64,000 nt of DNA from Acanthochlamys bracteata (Eukaryota; Streptophyta; Magnoliopsida; Pandanales; Velloziaceae), in NCBI GenBank assembly GCA_019914995.1, contig CM034141.1, positions 3,760,001 to 3,824,000 on the forward strand. The letters are read 5' to 3'. The position numbers were made by a program, and so were the translations under genes. The notes under the pieces are model-generated. The model was not told the DNA's origin. It searched no databases and saw nothing but the letters and a program-made list of their open reading frames with translations. Positions 61,009 to 64,000 of the stretch are shown piece by piece (positions within the stretch are counted from its first letter, which is position 1; every line of letters starts with the position of its first letter).

Positions 61009-63361
61009 GAATTTTCACTTTATTTACTTTTTATATATGCGAGCTCTTTCTTTTTCTTTTTTTTTTGTTGCCAAATACACTGCGCCAGCTCTTCGTAGCC
61101 TAAATCCGTACAAGCGCTCTCGCCTACTCCCTGCCGTGATTTCAGCCGAGATCGTTTGGCTTGTGAAATCCTAGTTTGGCCGTAATCATCGAATTTTGTT
61201 CTCTCCTTGTGTTTCCTCATTCGTTTCCTCCTTCACACAAGAATCTATTTCTCTTTTAGTTCTCTTTTCTCTATTCTCTATTCTCTATCTCATTTGTTTT
61301 CTTCCTCTGCAAAAAGCGAATTCCATTAGAAATTTAGAGTTTCAATCGCAATTTCAAAGTATCAGATACAGTTTTTACTAGACAGATTAAAATAATACTA
61401 ACTACTGTTAGTTTGATGTTGTGTTATAATACAGATCTGAGTAATTTATGTTATATTTGGAAACTTTTTTGTTGATTTCTTGATCTGAATGGATCTATGG
61501 TAAGTTCCTTGTGTATACTCTAGTACAACTTAAACTAACTACCTCAGTGCTTTTTTTTTAAAAGCACAAATGAGATACTATAAAGTACTATATACAAGAT
61601 CACAAAATTAATCCAAACACAAAAGTTCTTGTTGGCCATATAATGTCTGAAACTGAGAATCATTTCTTGAAATAAAAGATAGAAGCTAGCACTGATTAAG
61701 ATCCATTTCACTTCGGCCTTCAGAGAGCTCCTTGGTCATCTTTATCTTTTGTCAGGAGCGATCATGTTCTTTTGCCAAGAGACATGGCTTATGAGAGAAC
61801 TACAAAGAAAGATAGATCCCAAGCATTGCACAATTTGTAAACAGCTTCAAGAAAGCATTTCTTTCACTTTGGAGTCAATCATGTAGAGCTATTCATACCA
61901 TGACATACCGAAGAACCCAAGAAGGAAAGAAAAAAAAAAAAGAAAAAAAAGAGGTGCTGTGTGTTACAAACTTCCTATTCTTGAATCATCAACCTTGCTT
62001 GCAAGCTTCGATTTCGGTTACACTAGGATCAGATACGCAAACACAACAACTTACATAGTAAAACAACAAGAAATAAATAAAGACAGATTCCTTAGCACTT
62101 GCTCTACACAAGGGTATTTAAAATGACTTTCAAGAAATAAACAAAGCAGATTCCCTAACGCTTGCCATCTGCTTCTATACAACTAAATAAGAAGCTCATA
62201 TTTTCTCCTATCTATAACTAAGCTTTGCATCTTGATTTTGTTCTAGTTTATAAGGATAAAACCTTTACACGTTATAAGATTGACACACATGTATGATAAA
62301 TAAAATCCATCTGAATCATTAGCTCACAAATGGAGCTTAAATAACCCAAAAAAGCACAAATACATATTTCTCTGCTTTTTGTCAGGAACAAATTAAGAAA
62401 GTGGCCCTACTCACTTGCATATACATCTAATTCCAACAGCAGTAGACAGGTTTTTTGTTCAAGTACTATTAACTCATAGCAGTAAAAGGAACAGAAGTAG
62501 GATCTAGATAATTGAATCTCTATTTAGAATTGTCTGCTAAAGCAACATTGATTTGACTATTCCACGACTAACTCTAGAGACGTGTGCTCTTTTTCATATA
62601 TTAAGAATTGCTCTCTTTCATATAGCTGTGCAGCTTCTCCTGTTCCTGATCTGCAAACAAAAAAGAGTCAAATGGATTCACACTTTAGTGTCTTTCTTTG
62701 ATAGAAGATGGTTTCAAGTCCATCTTTATGAAACAACATAATAAATGGATAAAACAAAGAAATCCAACCTTGACAAAGAATCCTTAATCACATAATAGTA
62801 CATGACATGATATAAATTAGGAAACACCAAGGCCTATGAAAGCCAATCCTTTATGGAGAAAGAATGGCTGACAGTGATCCTACACTTTCAAATCATTGTA
62901 GTATGAGCAAGAAATGCATATTATATCATGAAGTTAGAGAAAAATTATATGAACGACTTCAGGAATCAAGAATTACTATTTGTTATCATTTATTTTAGTA
63001 TTGTCCCTGTCTATTATACAACATACACACATGAGTTGCATTTGCACATTTGGGAGCTACTGCACCCACTGTTATTTTTGTATATTGCATACAAAAGTCC
63101 AAATATGCATGGTGTATTTTAAATTTATGAGTGGACCCATTATCTGCTTATAATGCCTTTGACAACAATTCAGTAGTTCAGTCAGCTAGAGAGAGTAACA
63201 AAACAAAAGAGAAAGGGGCAAAGCCGGCAAAATGGAAGACTATAATGCATTCAATAACTTAAAGGTGTCGCACAAAATAGTAGATGTATTTAGAAAGCGA
63301 AGTATGTGGCTTGCTATCAAATCCCTGAGAAAAGGAGAGACAACTAACTGTCTTTGCTAAT
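61009..63361. other. No recognisable gene
   Basis: Just after the fasciclin homology the sequence changes to a T-rich tract (61,045-61,065) and C/T-rich DNA (61,195-61,310) without family resemblance. From 61,400 to 63,360 there are no convincing frames above 65 codons; an A-run at 61,930-61,950 and scattered AT-rich sequence are all I see. Confidence 0.5.
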
Positions 63362-63634
63362 TGTTACGATACTAGTCTATATTACTACAGAAATTTTAGA
63401 GATTGAGTAGAATCCTAAAATCATTAGGAAACTAAGTTGTTGTGTTTCATTAGCAAACCAAATAGTTGAGTAGGAGTCTTTAACTTTAAGAGTTTTGTTA
63501 GCTTAGAAATTCTACCAACATGGTAAAGGCTAATTCATAAAGAAATGTACTTGGCACCTCATGTTATCATGGAAAAAATATAAGTTGATTTTCTTTATTA
63601 GTTTTTAGTTTAATTCAATGGTCGAGTTGTATCA
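63362..63634 (+). repeat. Candidate LTR at start of an LTR retrotransposon
   Basis: A 273-bp stretch bounded by TGTTACG...GTATCA is followed two bases later by TTGGTACTGGAGCC, which resembles the tRNA-iMet primer site (TGGTATCAGAGCC) used by Ty1/copia elements. The second LTR would lie beyond the window, so this is inference. Confidence 0.4.
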
Positions 63635-63647
63635 ATTGGTACTGGAG

Positions 63648-64000
63648 CCGACAATCCATGGACAATCAAGCATCCTTGTCGCACAAAAGATCACCGGATT
63701 CGGGTGCGTCATCACCATCAGTGTATTAGAAACACCGATCTAGGGACAAACCGAATGTTTTATGTCGCTCAAATCATCGGATTCGAGAACTCATCACTAA
63801 CTGTATACCAGAATCACTGATCTATGGACACTCGAGCATCCATATCACCCAAATTATCGAATCCGGATGTTTCATCACCAACCATATACAAAGTCAGTGA
63901 TTTCACGGAAAATCATTCTATCACATTGCCCAAATTGCTGGATTCGTGGGCTTCGTCACTGTTCGTCAATATGAAAAATCTTTTTGTGTGCCAATACACC
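63648..64000 (+). repeat. Minisatellite, ~82-bp units, running off the window
   Basis: At least four imperfect units begin near 63,648, 63,734, 63,816 and 63,896. Each has the order 'GATCTA.GGACA...', 'CA(T/C)ATC(G/A)C.CAAAT.ATCG.ATTCG' and 'TCATCAC.A.C..TATA'. Spacing is 86, 82 and 80 bp. The array lies just downstream of the candidate primer-binding site. Confidence 0.75.

Noticed and set aside
1-64000. CRISPR arrays, bacterial operons or a defence system
   Set aside because: Repeats here are microsatellites, MITEs and LTRs; gene structure, introns and families are plant nuclear.

Overview
The window is nuclear DNA of a flowering plant, probably a eudicot. The evidence is AT-rich sequence, plant-type GT-AG introns, plant-only families (a NUDT8-type Nudix hydrolase, a fasciclin-like arabinogalactan protein) and plant mobile DNA (an Athila-type LTR retrotransposon, an endogenous pararetrovirus, CACTA and MITE sequences). 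No tRNA, rRNA, CRISPR or bacterial-type operon was seen.

Layout. 1-9,245: a fossil endogenous pararetrovirus (Caulimoviridae) in two near-identical tandem units (period about 5,121 bp), ending in an inverted reverse-transcriptase segment and a TA-rich microsatellite. 9,456-13,928: repeats and unassigned DNA. 13,934-22,348: a complete-looking but internally broken Ty3/gypsy Athila-lineage element with 1,274-bp LTRs and a perfect TGAAG target duplication. 23,610-35,049: a nine-exon Nudix hydrolase gene (reconstructed 357 aa); its 4-kb first intron holds a cluster of palindromic MITEs, each set in TA microsatellite. 36,701-36,913: a small hypothetical gene. 37,400-43,400: MITEs, duplicated blocks and a homopurine tract. 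43,418-44,619: a two-exon kelch-repeat gene of the At3g07720 / nitrile-specifier-like family. 44,620-49,261: degraded repeats. 49,262-53,998: a CACTA (En/Spm)-type element with nested foldback elements. 54,260-55,740: a reverse-strand Ty1/copia fossil. 59,533-61,008: a fasciclin-like arabinogalactan protein gene that appears disrupted. 63,362-64,000: probably the start of another LTR element with an ~82-bp minisatellite.

The host genes do not form a pathway. They are three ordinary, independently transcribed plus-strand genes (nucleotide-sugar/NDP-X hydrolysis, a cytosolic kelch protein, a cell-surface glycoprotein) plus one small unknown, separated by repeats. The most unusual content is the tandem pararetrovirus and the TA-microsatellite-borne palindromic MITEs. 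All identities come from reading motifs and from memory of families; no database search was possible.
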